Origin: Deinandra increscens subsp. villosa
Lineage: Eukaryota; Streptophyta; Magnoliopsida; Asterales; Asteraceae
Direction: 5' to 3'
Assembly (NCBI GenBank): GCA_039602395.1
Contig: JBCNJP010000007.1
Location: 119,322,957-119,386,956 of the forward strand
DNA length: 64,000 bases
Position numbers and translations under genes: made by a program. The notes under the pieces were generated by a model. That model had not been told where the DNA came from. It ran no database searches and saw only the letters and a list, made by a program, of their open reading frames with translations. Shown here piece after piece: positions 48,621 through 62,485 of the stretch (position 1 is its first letter; each line of letters begins with the position of its first letter).

Positions 48621-49116
48621 GAAAGAAGGAGACAGAATGTAGAAGTAAAGTAACAAAAAGAAGTTCATCAATAGCAAACGTTATAAATGTAACCCAATCA
48701 ACCACAAAAGTGCAAAGATAAACTCAAAATGGGTGTTTGTGAGTTAAATCATTCTTGTAAAAACCACATAAAACTATCAAACTATTTTAAAGCATCATTA
48801 CTAGAAAGTAAAAAAAAATAAAAACACAAAACTAAGTGAAACATCTCCAATAATATGGGACTGTTTAACATGCATTTGCATGTATCCCCAAATCATACTT
48901 AAAGAGCATTGTACATTATGCATTAAAAGTTTGTGTTTTAGGGAAATATACAATTTATTTCAAAATAGTGAGACATATACAATTCCCCCTAAAAATAAAA
49001 AACATGCCAAAACAACTTCAAAGTGGTTCAGGAATCAGGAATGTATAGGACAAAACTCAAAATTTATATCTAAAAATCTCATGAACAATAAAAAATGACG
49101 AGACTATTAACAAAAA
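48621..49116. other. AT-rich intergenic DNA
   Basis: No gene seen. Contains CCAATCAACCACAAAAGTGCA (48697) and ATGGGTGTTT, which resemble units of the tandem array at 59.1-60.5 kb. Confidence 0.4.
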
Positions 49117-50172
49117 GAGTTAAATACGCTTTGTATCTCTGTGGTTTAGAGGTTTCAACCATTTGAGTCCAAATCCCAAATTATTAACAGATATCTCCTC
49201 ATGGTTACAATTTCTTACGGTTTGAGTCCCTGGACCTAACTTCTGTCAACTGTGCCGTTAACTTGGACCCATGTGCGATGCACATGAGGGCAAAATCGTC
49301 AATTCCCCTATCTCTCTCTCATTTAATAACCTACTTTCTCCCAAATTTCCACGTATATGTACACCCCTCTCTCTCGTTCCGGTGGCTCTCCCTCTCTTCT
49401 CTAATCTCTCTCTGACCAAAATTCCCCCACCACAAAATCCCCACCTTCTTCTCTAACCTTAAACACACCACCGAACACAAATGTTTTAGTGACACTTTTT
49501 AAAGAATTGATTGTAGTTACATAGCAACTTTTTTCTTTTTTGGGTGAATCAAGTGGGGGCCATGGGCATTTAAAGTCACAGATCCATATTTGATGTATGA
49601 GAGGATTCGGCCTAATCTTTAAATTGTTGCTACTTGTGAAAAAGGAGAGGGGAGGTGTGAGTAGACCAGAGAAGAAAGTTCCATCATCGGAGTGAATCAA
49701 GGTCGCGAACCCAGTTTTATGTTTTATATAGATTGAAGAGGTCGGTGGTGGGTGACCGGTGGTAGATGGATTGCCAGAATTTTCTATGTGGTGTGGGGTA
49801 GAGAGAGAGAGTAGAGATAGAGAGGGACTATATTTGGTGGCCGGAGTTTTTGTTTGGCCGGTGAGTGAGGTCTGGAGATTCTAGAATGACAGGGGTAGAG
49901 ATATAGGTGGAAATTTGGGAGAAAGATACTGAAGTTAGGTTATTAAATGAGAGAGAGATAGGGGAAATTGACGATTTTGCCCTCATATGCAGCGCACATG
50001 AGATCAAGTTAACCGCACAGTAAGTTAACCGCACAGTTAACAGAAGTTGGGTCCAGGGAGTCAAATCGCAAGAAATTGCAACCATGAGGAGATATCTGTT
50101 AATAATTTAAGATTTGGACTCAAGTGGTTAAAACCTCCAAACCACAGGGATGCAAATCGTATTTAAAAACTC
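49117..50172. mobile_element. MULE, 9-bp TSD
   Basis: Terminal repeats of about 140 bp start GAGTTAAATACGCTTTGTA and end with the complement. Flanked by a perfect 9-bp duplication TAACAAAAA (49108-49116 and 50173-50181). The 1056-bp body has no transposase. The interior has CT/GA-rich runs, and its frames have no recognisable product. Confidence 0.92.
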
Positions 50173-50181
50173 TAACAAAAA

Positions 50182-53100
50182 CAACTTCCATCAATCCGGG
50201 TATACCTATATAGACCCAACCAACCACAAAGTACAACACAGTTGAAATGGGTTTTTAGGCACTTTATTTATTAAAAAAACACATAATATTAATTCAAACT
50301 AAAAAAAACACATCTTCTTTAACATAAAATAACACATTCGTTTAAATTAAAACATAAAAGTACCACATTCTTAAAAATTAAAACAACCTTCAACTATTAA
50401 AAAACCAAAATTCTTCAAATAAAACCACCTAAAGATCACATGACCATCCTTTTCGTTTGGCGATTTCACGTTTTTTGAGGTAGAAATGAGGTGGAAATGA
50501 AGTAAAAAGGGGTATATTTAGAGTGATAAAGTGAAGAAAAAAATTTAAAAAAATTTAAGATTTTTGCTACTAGCCGTTTGGATCTGGTCCCCAACGGTCG
50601 ATTTTTGGCCAAGATTGTCACGGCTTGTTGCGGTTTGGAGAAGCCTCTCGGTTTCAATTTTGAAGCCGATGGAGGATGTCGCGCAAGGAAGGGGTGGTAG
50701 CCGATTTAAGCCGCAAGACCCATGCGAAACAGATGGAGAAAGCCGAGGGGTATACCCCTTATCCTGATTGCTAATCTACCCATAGAAGATCAACAATTTC
50801 AAATCCTAAAGCCCAACAATGAGAAAAGTCACAGAAAATTAACGATTAATGGAATTCTAGGGAGCAAGGAAAACAAATCAGATGATCGTCTAAGTCCATG
50901 AATGGGTTTGGATGTAACATAAGGAAACAAAAACGGTGGAACTGAAAGAAAAAATAAAAAACAGGTAGGGAATACCTGGTGATTGACGGATCACGTACAA
51001 TCAAACTACGGTTTTCAACAATCGACTAAGTCCATGAATGGGCATGAAAATAACAGAACAGAAAACTCTACGTTTGAAACAATGAATACCTTTACTTTAG
51101 TTCTTAGTGTTCAATTGAAAAGAAAAGAGAAACCGGAAGGCGTACCATAGTTGGTGCTCAGTGCTTTTAGCTATTACTGTGCAATGGAAAAGGAGAAGCT
51201 GGTAGGCATACGTGGTGGATTTTGACGACTCCCGGCCACATCAGGATCATTGGTGTTATTAGAAAGGAGTTTGTACAGCTGCACCTACTTATGTCTGAAC
51301 TTAATCAACTCAACCTGTGATTATGCAATCAATTAGTCTTTAATAATTCAATACTAGAGGTATACTCGCATGCGCGTTCCGCTGCGTGGTAACCTTGTTG
51401 GTTAATTAGATGCAATTATTGAAAGATGCTGAAGATTAATGTATGATACATCGAGATGACCAATATTGCAATTAAACATATTACTAATACACCAAGGGTG
51501 TGGCCTATGTAATAGATTGCACAAGCAGCAGACCCAAGATTAGCATGCCCAAAGATAAGCAAACTTAACCATGTCAGTATTATCCAATAACCAATTGCCC
51601 TTCAATGATGCTATAGACTTTTAAATCTGACAGTAAAATCAGTAAAATATACCCCATTTTCATGAAACTTCCAATCTTTTACTTATCTCATAGTCGTCCT
51701 GCATCATTTCACACATGAATTAGAGTGCAATCATGAAGCAGATTATGATGAAAACGAACCCTCAAACCGATATTCGTTCAACCCAGATGATAACTTATTG
51801 GAAAGTGCTTCCATGGCTGCTTTTACTGGGTCTTTCGATCCTGCAAATCAGTTCAGCAAGCGATTTCAGAGTTCTGTTGTATTTTTATGTTTTCATAGTA
51901 GGCCAATTTTGGCCCAACAAAGTGTAATTCAAACAAATTCAAACAAAATAGAAACAAATTACAACTCCTTATTGGGTCACCATTGTTCTGCAAATTGCTT
52001 TGTTCTACCAACTTTTTAATTAAGCTGTTCAATCCACTACTTTGACTAAAATAGTTAAAGGGAAGGAGGTACCAAAGGGTTATATTACACATATGTAACC
52101 AAAAGCATGCTGCTTTACAAAATGATAGGATTGTTATCATCAGTTTGGTACTACCCACACATCATCACCTAGCGAAATATACAAAATATGCAACTTAGGT
52201 AGTACCTACTGATCACCATAAGTATAAATCAGGTTTGCTTTAATTTGAAAATAGGCCCGGTTGATAGTCTTTCAATATCATAGGGCGTGAATGATATATT
52301 GTAAGTCTTCTAAAACAAACAGGTCGGGTTACATAACGGGTCAAACTGAGTTAAGGTCAGCACGTTTTGTTTTAGAAAACTCTCACAAATTAATATCTAG
52401 TAAACACCCAAAAAATTGCGGTTGATATCTGTTAAACACCCCAAAAATTCTACAATAGCATGAAACACGTCTTAAATGTTTAAAGAGTAAACAGGAAACC
52501 AGATCTTCAAATTAATAAACCCTTATCTATTTATTTACAAAGTTTTATGAACACGCACAATTAAAATCCATATTTATACAGCGGAGCACAAGTCAAAACC
52601 AAGATATTGTTTTAAACCTGTGAAAGACCTTATTTTGAGCCAGATTATATAAAATCTTATTTAATTTAACATAGCCATTGCATTTGTTGTAACAATGAAT
52701 TTTATAAATTTATCTTCAAAGCCTCAAAATAAGTTTAAATATGTCTTCGAGTAGGGATCCCAATTTGTCAAGCATACATGTAATGCTACAAGAACACATC
52801 TCAGGTCCTTAGATTGGTTTATTATTTTACTAAGGCACATGTACAGGGGTACCACTCTCCTAAGACAGATTTAAGATGATTAAGACACAAATAGTACCAT
52901 TGTAGCTAGAACCAATCTGTGTCTAGAACCAACTTAAATGGACTAACTGGAAGTCTGGAGCTACAGTATAGTATTAACTACTTGTAATGGCACGACTGAA
53001 AGGGAAACAGAGTCAAAGGTTGTATTTTTGTGGATTCTATTTTTCTTTTTCCTCCAACTATTATAGTTTCTCATCATTATGACAATAACAATAATAACAT

Positions 53101-55275
53101 AGTACATTGAGCTATCACCATGAAGGGACACCCTCTACCCAACTGTTGTTTATCAATACCAAACATGTACATTAGACCCTTTCCAATCAGCCAACTAACA
53201 TTCAAAACCCCAAACCCCTACTTTTCCAACAATAAGATTGTCCCTCCAATTGTCATCACCTCTTTTAAATTGTTGCCTTCTCCAATAAGAAACCAGCTGC
53301 CCAAGATACTCAAGCAGTTGACCATATAAGTCAACAACCCTTTTATTTTAAACCATTCAAACTCATTCCCATGGTTACTATCATCACCTTTATTAAATTG
53401 TTGACTGAGGTCAACTGTCCAATACAGCCAGATAAGATAACCAACCAAAATCTTAGTCATTCCAACCCCCAAAGATCATACTGATTTTTAACAAACTTAA
53501 GAATAAATCTAATTTGCTGACTTAGAGCTCTAATATCATGCAGATGACTTGATTCATAAGAAATAAACTCAACTAAAATGATCAGCACACAACCAGTATA
53601 TACAGTCTTTATATGGATCTGACACGAAGAGATATCATTCTTATCCACAACCAGTATATACAGTCTTTCACGTTCAAAGTGGCACTCATTCTATTATTAT
53701 AGCATACAACCTCGTTAACTTTTGGTTAGTTTATAGAATGCAAAAAATAAAGCTAATCAAAGCAGAAATTGACTTCAGTGATGGGAAAAATATAAAAAAT
53801 CAGAGATGGATGTACCTTCAAACTTAGAACAGCAAACAAAACAATGAAGGAAACACAGCTGAGAATCTAATTGCTTTCAAAGGCTAAGGCTAAGCAAAAT
53901 GAAAACAACACAGATCCAATTACGCAATTACTGATAAGAAAAAGCAATAAGAAAACATAAACCAACGAAAGCATTCACAACAACTCACGTATTTTTAAAA
54001 TTCAATTAAGAAAACACAAGCAGCAATCTAAAAATCAAAGAAGAAAGTAGCAGGAGAACATAGAAGAAAAGACCAGAACACTTCAAACCTAAACCATGGC
54101 AACCAATGGATTTGAGGAAATCAGAAACTTGTCAACAAAATATAAGGAGGAGAAGTCTTGGAAAGATAAACCCATACCTGAAAAACGACGGTGGCAACAT
54201 GTGAACCACAGAACATCGTTGAGAACTGTTGATGATGGGTGCGAAATCGGCTGAGGAAGACACGTTAGGATGGAGGTACGACGAACAGGATACCGATGAT
54301 AGCTGATGGCTGCAAATTCGGCTCGTCAAGACAGGTATGATGGAGGCAGGATGAATTGTGAAACCGGCGAGGTACGATGAAGGGGTACATAAGACATGGT
54401 GCTCCAACATGTTAGGAATTCCAGTTGAATCTTTCCTGCGCTAATAGTTGAATATAATGAAATTATTATTATAATATACATAAATAATTCTAGTATGCAT
54501 CTGTATATATAAAAATAAGCATTCCAAAGTTTCATAGATAAAGTATAATATGCCAAATGCATGTCGTGTTATGCATAGAGAGATCACCAAGTACACAACC
54601 GTTATTAGTTGAAGGTTGCATGGGTTGTGACGGAGGATCACCGGTCCTTAAAATTGCATTCGCATTCTTGTCGCCATGTCTATTCAATAATCGACAAAGT
54701 ACTAAGAGCTCTGCAAACACTAAATCAAAATGTCAAAATGATTCATCATTCTTATATTAGATGCTATAAAAACCTGCAAAATCAAAGGGGTCGCAAACGA
54801 CGATCACTGCCTTGTCTACAAAGATAAGAACCTACGAAAAGAAGAAGACGCAGAAGGGAGGAAACGCACCCAGTTTATCTTTGTCAAACACTTGAAGGGT
54901 TTGACATCTTTGTGAAATGACTTTTGGTACCTACATGATCAAAATAAATTTTCATACCCGTTCCAAATCACATAAAAGAAAAGCAACGTGTAGATTCAAT
55001 TTAGTTATGAATAATAAAAAATTTGAAACGTAAGTCAAAACTGAGCTAAAGAATAGTCGATTAAAACAAATAGAAAAAGAAGATGACAGAAATTGAGCAG
55101 ATCGATTGAAATTAGTAAAAAATGGCATATCTGTATAAAATATAAAGGACATTTCCCAATTATTGTTCAAGTTATAGGCTTCTAGCTTTGTTCACCATTT
55201 TTGGACGTGGTGGCTTAAGATCAGATTGCTACGTTATAGCGTTGGCACTTGCATACCTGTATTGGGGGATGACAC
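50182..55275. other. Long AT-rich region, no gene identified
   Basis: No convincing coding region. 50205-50260 carries one copy of the CCAACCAACCACAAAGTACA..GTTGAAATGGGTTTTTAGG unit found in array form at 59.1-60.5 kb. GACTAAGTCCATGAATGGG occurs twice about 130 bp apart (50890 and 51024). On the minus strand a frame at 54410-54178 ends at a good donor (TTTTTCAG/GTATGG) and could be a first exon, but nothing recognisable follows. Confidence 0.4.
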
Positions 55276-55760
55276 ATCGATTACCTATAACATGAAATAA
55301 CAAATGCAATGTGAATCAACTACAGTAAAAGGTAGAAGCCTATAACTTGAAATCATAAACAGGTTAAATAAACATTAAATAATCCAATAGAAGGAGATGA
55401 GAACATCTTCCAAAAACTAAACCAATATATAAAGATCCAACTTGAGTAGTAAACGAATAAACTGGAGGCTGAAACAAATGAGAACCTCTATACTCACTAC
55501 AATTTCTTTTGCCTTTATCGATTACCTATAACATGAAATAACAAATGCAATTTGAATCAACTACAGTAAAAAAGATAGAAGCCTATAACTTGAAATCATA
55601 AACAGCTTAATAAACATTCAATAATCCAATAAAAGGAGATGAAAACATCTTCCAAAAACTAAACCAATATATAAAGATCCAACTTAAGTAGTAAACGAAT
55701 AAAATGGAGTTTGAAACAAATGAGAACCTCTATACTCTCTACAATTTTTTTTGCCTTTAT
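55276..55760. repeat. 241-bp tandem duplication
   Basis: Two units starting ATCGATTACCTATAACATG at 55276 and 55517, nearly identical to the end (GAGAACCTCTATACTC(A/T)CTACAAT). Each contains a small exon-like AG/GT pair in neither strand that could be confirmed. Confidence 0.9.
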
Positions 55761-56129
55761 CTGGAACATCCAATGTATGAGCTATAATTACAGAAGTTTT
55801 TCAAACCTCCCGGGGGTGAGTGTTCTCCTGTCTATGTTACTATACACACGCTATTTTGACACCAATTATTTAATACTTTCCTAAAATTCTGACTTTTTCT
55901 TTGGAAAATTATAGTGTGAAAGGTTACAGTCTTACAGATATATTATATCAATGGTAAAATAAAATTTTAAAGGGACTAGATTAGTAGTTTTTCTACATTA
56001 TTATAAATACAATTTGGTTTTATTTGTGAATCATTTCTTTCTTGCATATATATATATACAAACAGAACAGGATAGAAGCAAATGCCGATATATACAAACA
56101 GAAACACAATGAACATAAAGTCACAGCGT

Positions 56130-59100
56130 GTGTCATCATGTGCCCATAATCTGCGACTAGTTAGTCGGTTACCCAACGCATCATGTTACCCCTACCTGGC
56201 TCCACACTAATAATTTGTTGAGCAGGAGGAAGCTGCGGTCCTGACCGATTACCCGATCCACCAGTTCAACACATTATACTAAGTAATGGGTCAGGAATAA
56301 GCAAATGAACGTAAACCTTAGAGCAAGTCGTAACAAAATACTAATATAAATTATAACAATAAAGTAATAATCATGATAACAAATTACCTCTTTAATAGCA
56401 TCATTGATTGCAAGCGGGTCCGTGAACTAAAAAAGTTGTCAAATTTAAGACATAACAACCATAAATAAACTATAATGTTCAGAGAATTGATTAGAAAAAT
56501 ACAGGAAGAATTTCTACCTGATGGGTAAAAGTAATCGAACTGGATAAGATCTTTACAAAAGTAGCAGCCACAATTTAGTCTTACCTAGGAAGGAGCTCGC
56601 CATTCATATATATTCTACCTAACATTACATAAGTAAACGTCCATTACATATGTATAACAACTGGCACTTAGCCAACGCACGTCTCGAAAGAAAACCTGCA
56701 GCTACTGCGGCGTTTCAAGAAACTGGCCTCCAACTTTCCTAGACCAGATCTTACAAAAGTATCACTACTTCTAGGTGAATACGTACATATCCAAAATGCG
56801 ATGGCTTTATCCTTCCCCTTGGCTGGTCATTCCTGATAGGTCTACTTTGTAGCAGTTTTTTTCTTTGGGGTACTGTCCCCTGGGTCTGAACAGATTGTGC
56901 ATTAGACTAACAGGAAACCATTAAAGTTTTAGTTAAAAGGAGGTCTACAAAGAGGAAAATACCTAACTAAACCTAGTCTCATAGCTTATTCATTTACATT
57001 ATTCATAAGTAGTTATGTTTTTCTCCTAATTTAGAAGCCAGAACCCATATGTCACAAACACAGCCCAAAATTAATTTCCACAATAAAAATCACACAGCAG
57101 AATTATAAGTTGAAGGCCAAGATATAGAATAAAATTCCTCTAAATAGAAAACAGGGCTAAGATTCATACATCCAAAATTGTTTGAGCCTTTTGACTTTAA
57201 AGTGAATTGTAGGTATGTTTAAAATAGGACTGATTCAAAACATACCTGCAATTTCAAACTAAAATAAGTGGTAAAAAGAATTAAAAGGGGTTAAAGAGTT
57301 GTAGAACAATTACAACAGCCTTTAAGAAAGAGCTGACCAAACTCCTGTGTAAAACTACAAACCTGCAAAATTAAAAGGTATTAAATTAGGTTGAACCTGT
57401 ACATCTAACCCTAAATCGAACAAAAATGAAGATAACTGTAGTCACAAAACTCATCAAATAAAATTTGAAGTAAATTATAACAAACCAAAATAACATGACG
57501 TTGAACAAATAAATGGAAGAACCACCCCTGCAACTCCCCCAAAATGCCGAGAATGAAGAAAGAGAGATCAAAATCTGTAGAGAATGAAGAGGAATCAAAA
57601 GACAGAATCTGTGAGTTCCACAAGAAACACCCCTGCAACTCCCCCAAAATCTGCCAAAACAAAAGAAACCCATAAATTTGTGATAAGAATAATAAAAAAA
57701 ATATAGGAAAAATAGTGTTCATGCTAGATCATTTGAAAGGAAGTTTTTTCAGTTTGAATACCATGAGATATGTGTCTATAATACTTGTATATACTATAAT
57801 ATTTCTTTGTGTAAGAAAAGCTACATTGCTTGGTTATTTGAATTGGATTATCTTCACAGTTGAGACATAAGTTCTTGATAACCTGGCAAACACAATAAAC
57901 CATAAAGGTGCAAAAATCTGAAATCAATTTTTAGGGTTTAAAATCAGTAAAGAACCTAACTGCTTGTTCCTGCCTGCTCTTTGAATGAGAATTTGTTGTT
58001 GTAAGAGCGAAGGTATGTAAAAGTGGCCTCTTTCACTCATTCACGTCTATTCTTTAAAATCGATATGTTGTCGTTCGTTTCCTCAAAAGATCAGTAAAGA
58101 ACCTAACATGTCATATTCTTTACCTCTGATGCCCACCCTATTGACTTTCAAAGTCAACAATTTTGACCCCAAAAAGTCAAACAGGGCAATGATTTGACTA
58201 CTACTCCACTCATTCCTATCTTTCAACCTCCCATTCAACTCCTTTTCATACCCCATCCAATATCTACCAACATCAAACAGTTGACCCAAAAAGTCAAACA
58301 GTTGACCTAAAAAGTCAACTGTTTAAAATTCTGCATCAAAAAATGAACTTAACATTCAATAATCACAGTCTCACAAATCATTCCACTGACCAAAGACTAA
58401 ATATAAATCCACCATTTCCTCCCAAAAACAACCTGATGTTTAAAAAGATCAATATGTATCAATGCTTGCCAACTAAATAAATTCATATAATCCCCACCCA
58501 AATTAATATCCACCACCTCTTTAAATCATTCTTATTCCACCAACTCCAAACCTATTTAAAAGATAAAGAAACCTTAGCAATAATAATTTATGTTGCATAG
58601 CATATATCAAACATTTCCATGGTTAAAAAAAAGGTGACAATAAACCTTTTAAATATACTTGTAAGATTCACACATAAAAGAAATATACCAGTTAGGACCA
58701 TGTTAAACCTTTTAAATATACTTGTAAGATTCACACATAAAAGAAATATAAAAAATCAGTATCCAACATATAAGATTCACACATGAACCTTTTAAATATA
58801 CCTGCAGACTAAGAACAGCAGCTGTAGAAGATGACCCCTGCAAAGGAATGAAGAATTCAAGATTAAGCATCAAATATACACCAAAATTACATAGAGAACG
58901 ATGGAACAATAGTACCTCTCAATTTGAGTAAGATGTTCCATCTGTTATACAGCATAAAACACGGATAGCATCTGCTTGATACATATTTGTTTTGCTAATT
59001 ACACCCCTCAGAAACAAAATTAAGATGACAATAAACTAGTCATTATCAACACATATTGATTATTAATACCAACAAGAGAAAGCCATCTTGCAATAACCTA

Positions 59101-62100
59101 CATACACCCTCATCAACCTCAAAAACAAGACATATTCAAAGTACAACACAGTTGAAATGGGTTTTTAGGTACTCTAGATGGGATTACAGATTCTTAGCTG
59201 TGGAAATTCAGTCTTGTAAAACGTGATACAGAGCTGTATCGAGACCGCTTTTACAAAGCGCCATTATTAGAAAGTAAAAGAAGGACAAATTAAATAATAA
59301 AACAAAGAGCAAAGTATAGGACAAAAACTCGCATAATTCAAATATAAAAATTCTCATTACCAAAAAAAATAAAAAAATAAAAAATTAAATAAAAAAACTC
59401 CAATCAAGAAAGCAATCCATGCTACAATAAACCTACATGCACCAAATCAACCGCAAAGTACAAGCCTCAAAGTACAACACAGTTGAAATGGGTTTTTAGG
59501 TGTTCTAGTACAGGATTCCAATTTCTCACATGTGAAAGTTCATAGTTATAAAACGCCAAATAGATCAATGTCCAGCTCTTAAAAATGTTATAATTAAAAG
59601 TTAAAAAATACACTAAATTAAGTAAATAAAAACAGAGAGAAAAGAATAAAAAACGCATTACCAAAACAAAATGATGAAAATAACGAGAAGAACTTCAAAC
59701 AAGAAAGCAATCCACGTTATATAAACCTACATACCCCAAATCAACCGTGAAGTACAAGCCTCAAAGTACAACACAATTTGAAATGAGTTTTTAGGTGTTC
59801 TAAAACGGGATTCCAAGTTCTCGAATGTGAGAGTTCGGTATGAAACTGTGACCATATAATAGCTTTTACATGTCATCATTTTAAGAAGGTTATAAAGAAT
59901 ACACAAAATTAAGTGAACAAAACAAAAACATAAGTATATGAAATAACTCATATAATTCATATCTATATAATCTCCTTACCAAAAAAACTGGTAAAATTAA
60001 CTAAAAAAAGTTCCATCAAGAAAGCAATCCACGCCACAATAACCCTACATACACCCAATCAACCGCAAAGTACAAGCCTCAAAGTACATCACAGTTGAAA
60101 TGGATTTTTAGGTGTTGTAGAACTGGATTCCAAATCTCGTATGTGGAAGTTCAGAGTTATAAAACATCAATAGAACTGTGTCTAGACAGCTCTTAAAAAA
60201 GTCATAATTGGAAGGTTAAAAAATTCACAAAATGAAGTAAATAAAGCAAAAAGAAAGGTATAGGACAAAAACTCACATAATGTATATCTAAAGCTCACAT
60301 TAGAAAATGAATTATCAAAAAAAAAAAACAAACTTCCATCAAGAAAGTAATCCACCCTAAAAAAATCCTACATACACCCAATCAACCGCAAAGTACAAGC
60401 CTCAAAGTACAACACAACTGAACTGGGCTTTTAGGTGTTCTAGAATGGGATTACATGTTCTCACATATATAAGTTCAGTCTTGTCGTCTCTAAACAGCTT
60501 TTAAAGTCGTTATCAAAAAATAAAAAAAATAAATAAACCAAGTTAGATAAATAGAACAAAAAAAAATGGTAGAGTAGCTTGTACCAAAGACAATCCCTTC
60601 ACAAAACCACAAAATCGTTTAAATGTCAAATTAAAAAACAATAAAAACAATGGATCTTTAGGTTAAAAGTCAAAATCAAAGTAGGAAAGCTACCCAAAAA
60701 ACATATTGTACGAACGAAATTCTAAAATTCTAATTACAAATAAGCAAAAATAAATAAAATAAAATAAAATTTAAAGCGAAGTCAAAATCACCACATAAAA
60801 ATAGGTGTTTAGGTGCAAGTTACCCGAGTGATAGTTGAAGCATTTCTAATAATATAAGAGTGCTTAACCACAGGGCTTTCTAAAAATAAATTCAAGGAGT
60901 AAGGGAAGCCAAAGCAAAGAATCAGTAAAGTATATCAAAAAATGCTCAATAGCAAGGGAAGAAATCAAAACATAACAAAAGTCAAAATCATCATACATAA
61001 AGTAGCAAGTCAAAAGAGGTTTATCTAACAAGCCATCAAAGCAACCTACGCATACCCAATCAAACGCAATGTACAAGCCTTAGAGTAAAACAATAGATAG
61101 AAGTGTCGAACGAGACAGCTATTAAGAAACGTTCATAAACAGTCTCATCACAAAAACGAAAAACAATGGTACCGGTGGAGGACATAGGTAACACAATTAA
61201 TTAAGCATTCATATTCAGATTAACTATGGGAAGTCATGAGAAACACTTGAAAAAACACAGAAACAAGACTTCATATTATTAAATGAGAAATAAAAACCTG
61301 AAAATAGTTAAGAAGCTAAACAGCCTGTGGCCCAGACAGTTTAACTGCCAAAGCCAACTTGCTTCAATTTGGGTGGTTTGGTTTGTTCAACAGTTTATGA
61401 ACACCACTAGATGCTACTGACTATAAAAAAATTGTGTAAAACCGAGTTTAGTAAAACCTGATATCTTTGGTATGCATGCTGTTAATAAAGATATCCAAAC
61501 CACTTTGTAATAGTATGTTACAAGACAAAAAGATTCGATGATCTGAAAGTGTTTCTAAATTATCCAAGAATTCTCAATTTCTAACAATATCTACCGTCAG
61601 TAAACAATTATTCATAAATAATTAAACAAGGTAATAATTTTATAATAATAATTATCGGTTGAATATCTGAAAACATACTTTAGAAATTGGAGATGTAGAC
61701 ATTAACAAAATATGAATAGAAATTTACCTTGAAATCGGTGGCGTCTGAAGTGTGTGATATAAATTCCTGGGGAAAAGAATGAACGAAGAACAGAGTCACA
61801 GTAAATAGTTGGGTACGAAATTCAAATCCCTTTTGTTGTGGTTATATCAATTCCTAGGTTTTTCAGGATTTTCTAGAATTGGTCGATTTGGATTATCATG
61901 GATTCATCTTCTTGATTGATCTGTCCCGGCATATATTTCAAGCGTAATTTGATGATCGATGATTACAATGAGAATGAGTGAAGGAGTAGATATAACCATA
62001 ACAAAGGGATTTGAAGGAGAACTGTGACTAATCATGTATAAAAGTATGTCTAACCTTCGGGACTTCTATCATTCGCAGAAAGACTTCTCGTTCAGACTTG

Positions 62101-62470
62101 ATTTTCGAATTTTAATTTTCTTCGTTTATCCCAATCACCAACGTATTTCTCTTTTACAACACAATGATTCGTGGTCTTTGATTTCTTGTGTCTTGACGCG
62201 GCAATCGCAAACTCGATTTGAAGGTTTCTGGTTTCTGGTTTCTTGTTTTCTCCCAATCGCGTATAGTATATGATGTAGATGATGATTCACGACCGAAGAA
62301 ATTAGGATTTAGGGTTTTTGGATAGATGATATCATAATCGCTGGAAGCGACTGTTTGTAGGATTGTAATCGGTTCATGAAATCGAAATCGAGGGGTTTGA
62401 AAGGTGAGGGTTAGATGAGACGAAAGGGGCGGGAGGTTTAAAGAGCGTAGCGTAGATGAGGAAGGTTTGT
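56130..62470 (-). other. Candidate minus-strand spliced transcription unit
   Basis: Not a firm gene. Several short segments on the minus strand have good acceptors and donors: 61768-61731 (CCCCAG/GAATTTATATC..TTTCAAG/GTAAAT), about 58845-58802 (TTTGCAG/GGGTCATC..CTGCAG/GTATAT), 56885-56787 (TTCAG/ACCCAGG..GGATAT/GTACGT, open for 33 codons, TQGTVPQRKKLLQSRPIRND) and about 56432-56394 (TTTAG/TTCACGG..AAAGAG/GTAATT, reading FTDPLAINDAIKE). I could not join them into one continuous protein and recognise none. The 62.0-62.45 kb part looks like a leader, and a MULE lies just beyond it. It could be a noncoding RNA or a decayed gene. Confidence 0.3.
59125..60500. repeat. Degenerate tandem array, period about 300-330 bp
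   Basis: Five units share AAGTACAACACAGTTGAAAT followed by GGGTTTTTAGGTGTTCTAG and a GGGATTCCAA..TCTCACATGTG segment, at about 59139, 59471, 59766, 60083 and 60405. The spacer repeats a CAACCGCAAAGTACAAGCCT phrase and AAGAAAGCAATCCA. A weaker sixth unit lies near 61030-61090. Units have diverged by substitutions and small indels. Confidence 0.85.
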
Positions 62471-62485
62471 GGGTAATATTTATAA
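61770..62485 (-). promoter_or_regulatory. Leader-like region of the candidate minus unit
   Basis: On the minus strand 62450-61900 is mixed-composition sequence with no long ORF, followed by the acceptor at 61769. Pyrimidine-rich CTCATCTAACCCTCACC near 62415 would suit a plant leader. Speculative. Confidence 0.25.

Noticed and set aside
49271..50085. Several 60-100 codon ORFs
   Set aside because: All fall in MULE termini or CT/GA-rich interior.
54132..54410. 92-codon minus ORF ending at a donor
   Set aside because: A plausible first exon, but no following exon or recognisable protein could be found.
59125..60500. CRISPR-like array
   Set aside because: Units are about 320 bp, diverged and eukaryotic in context; there are no short repeats with unique spacers.
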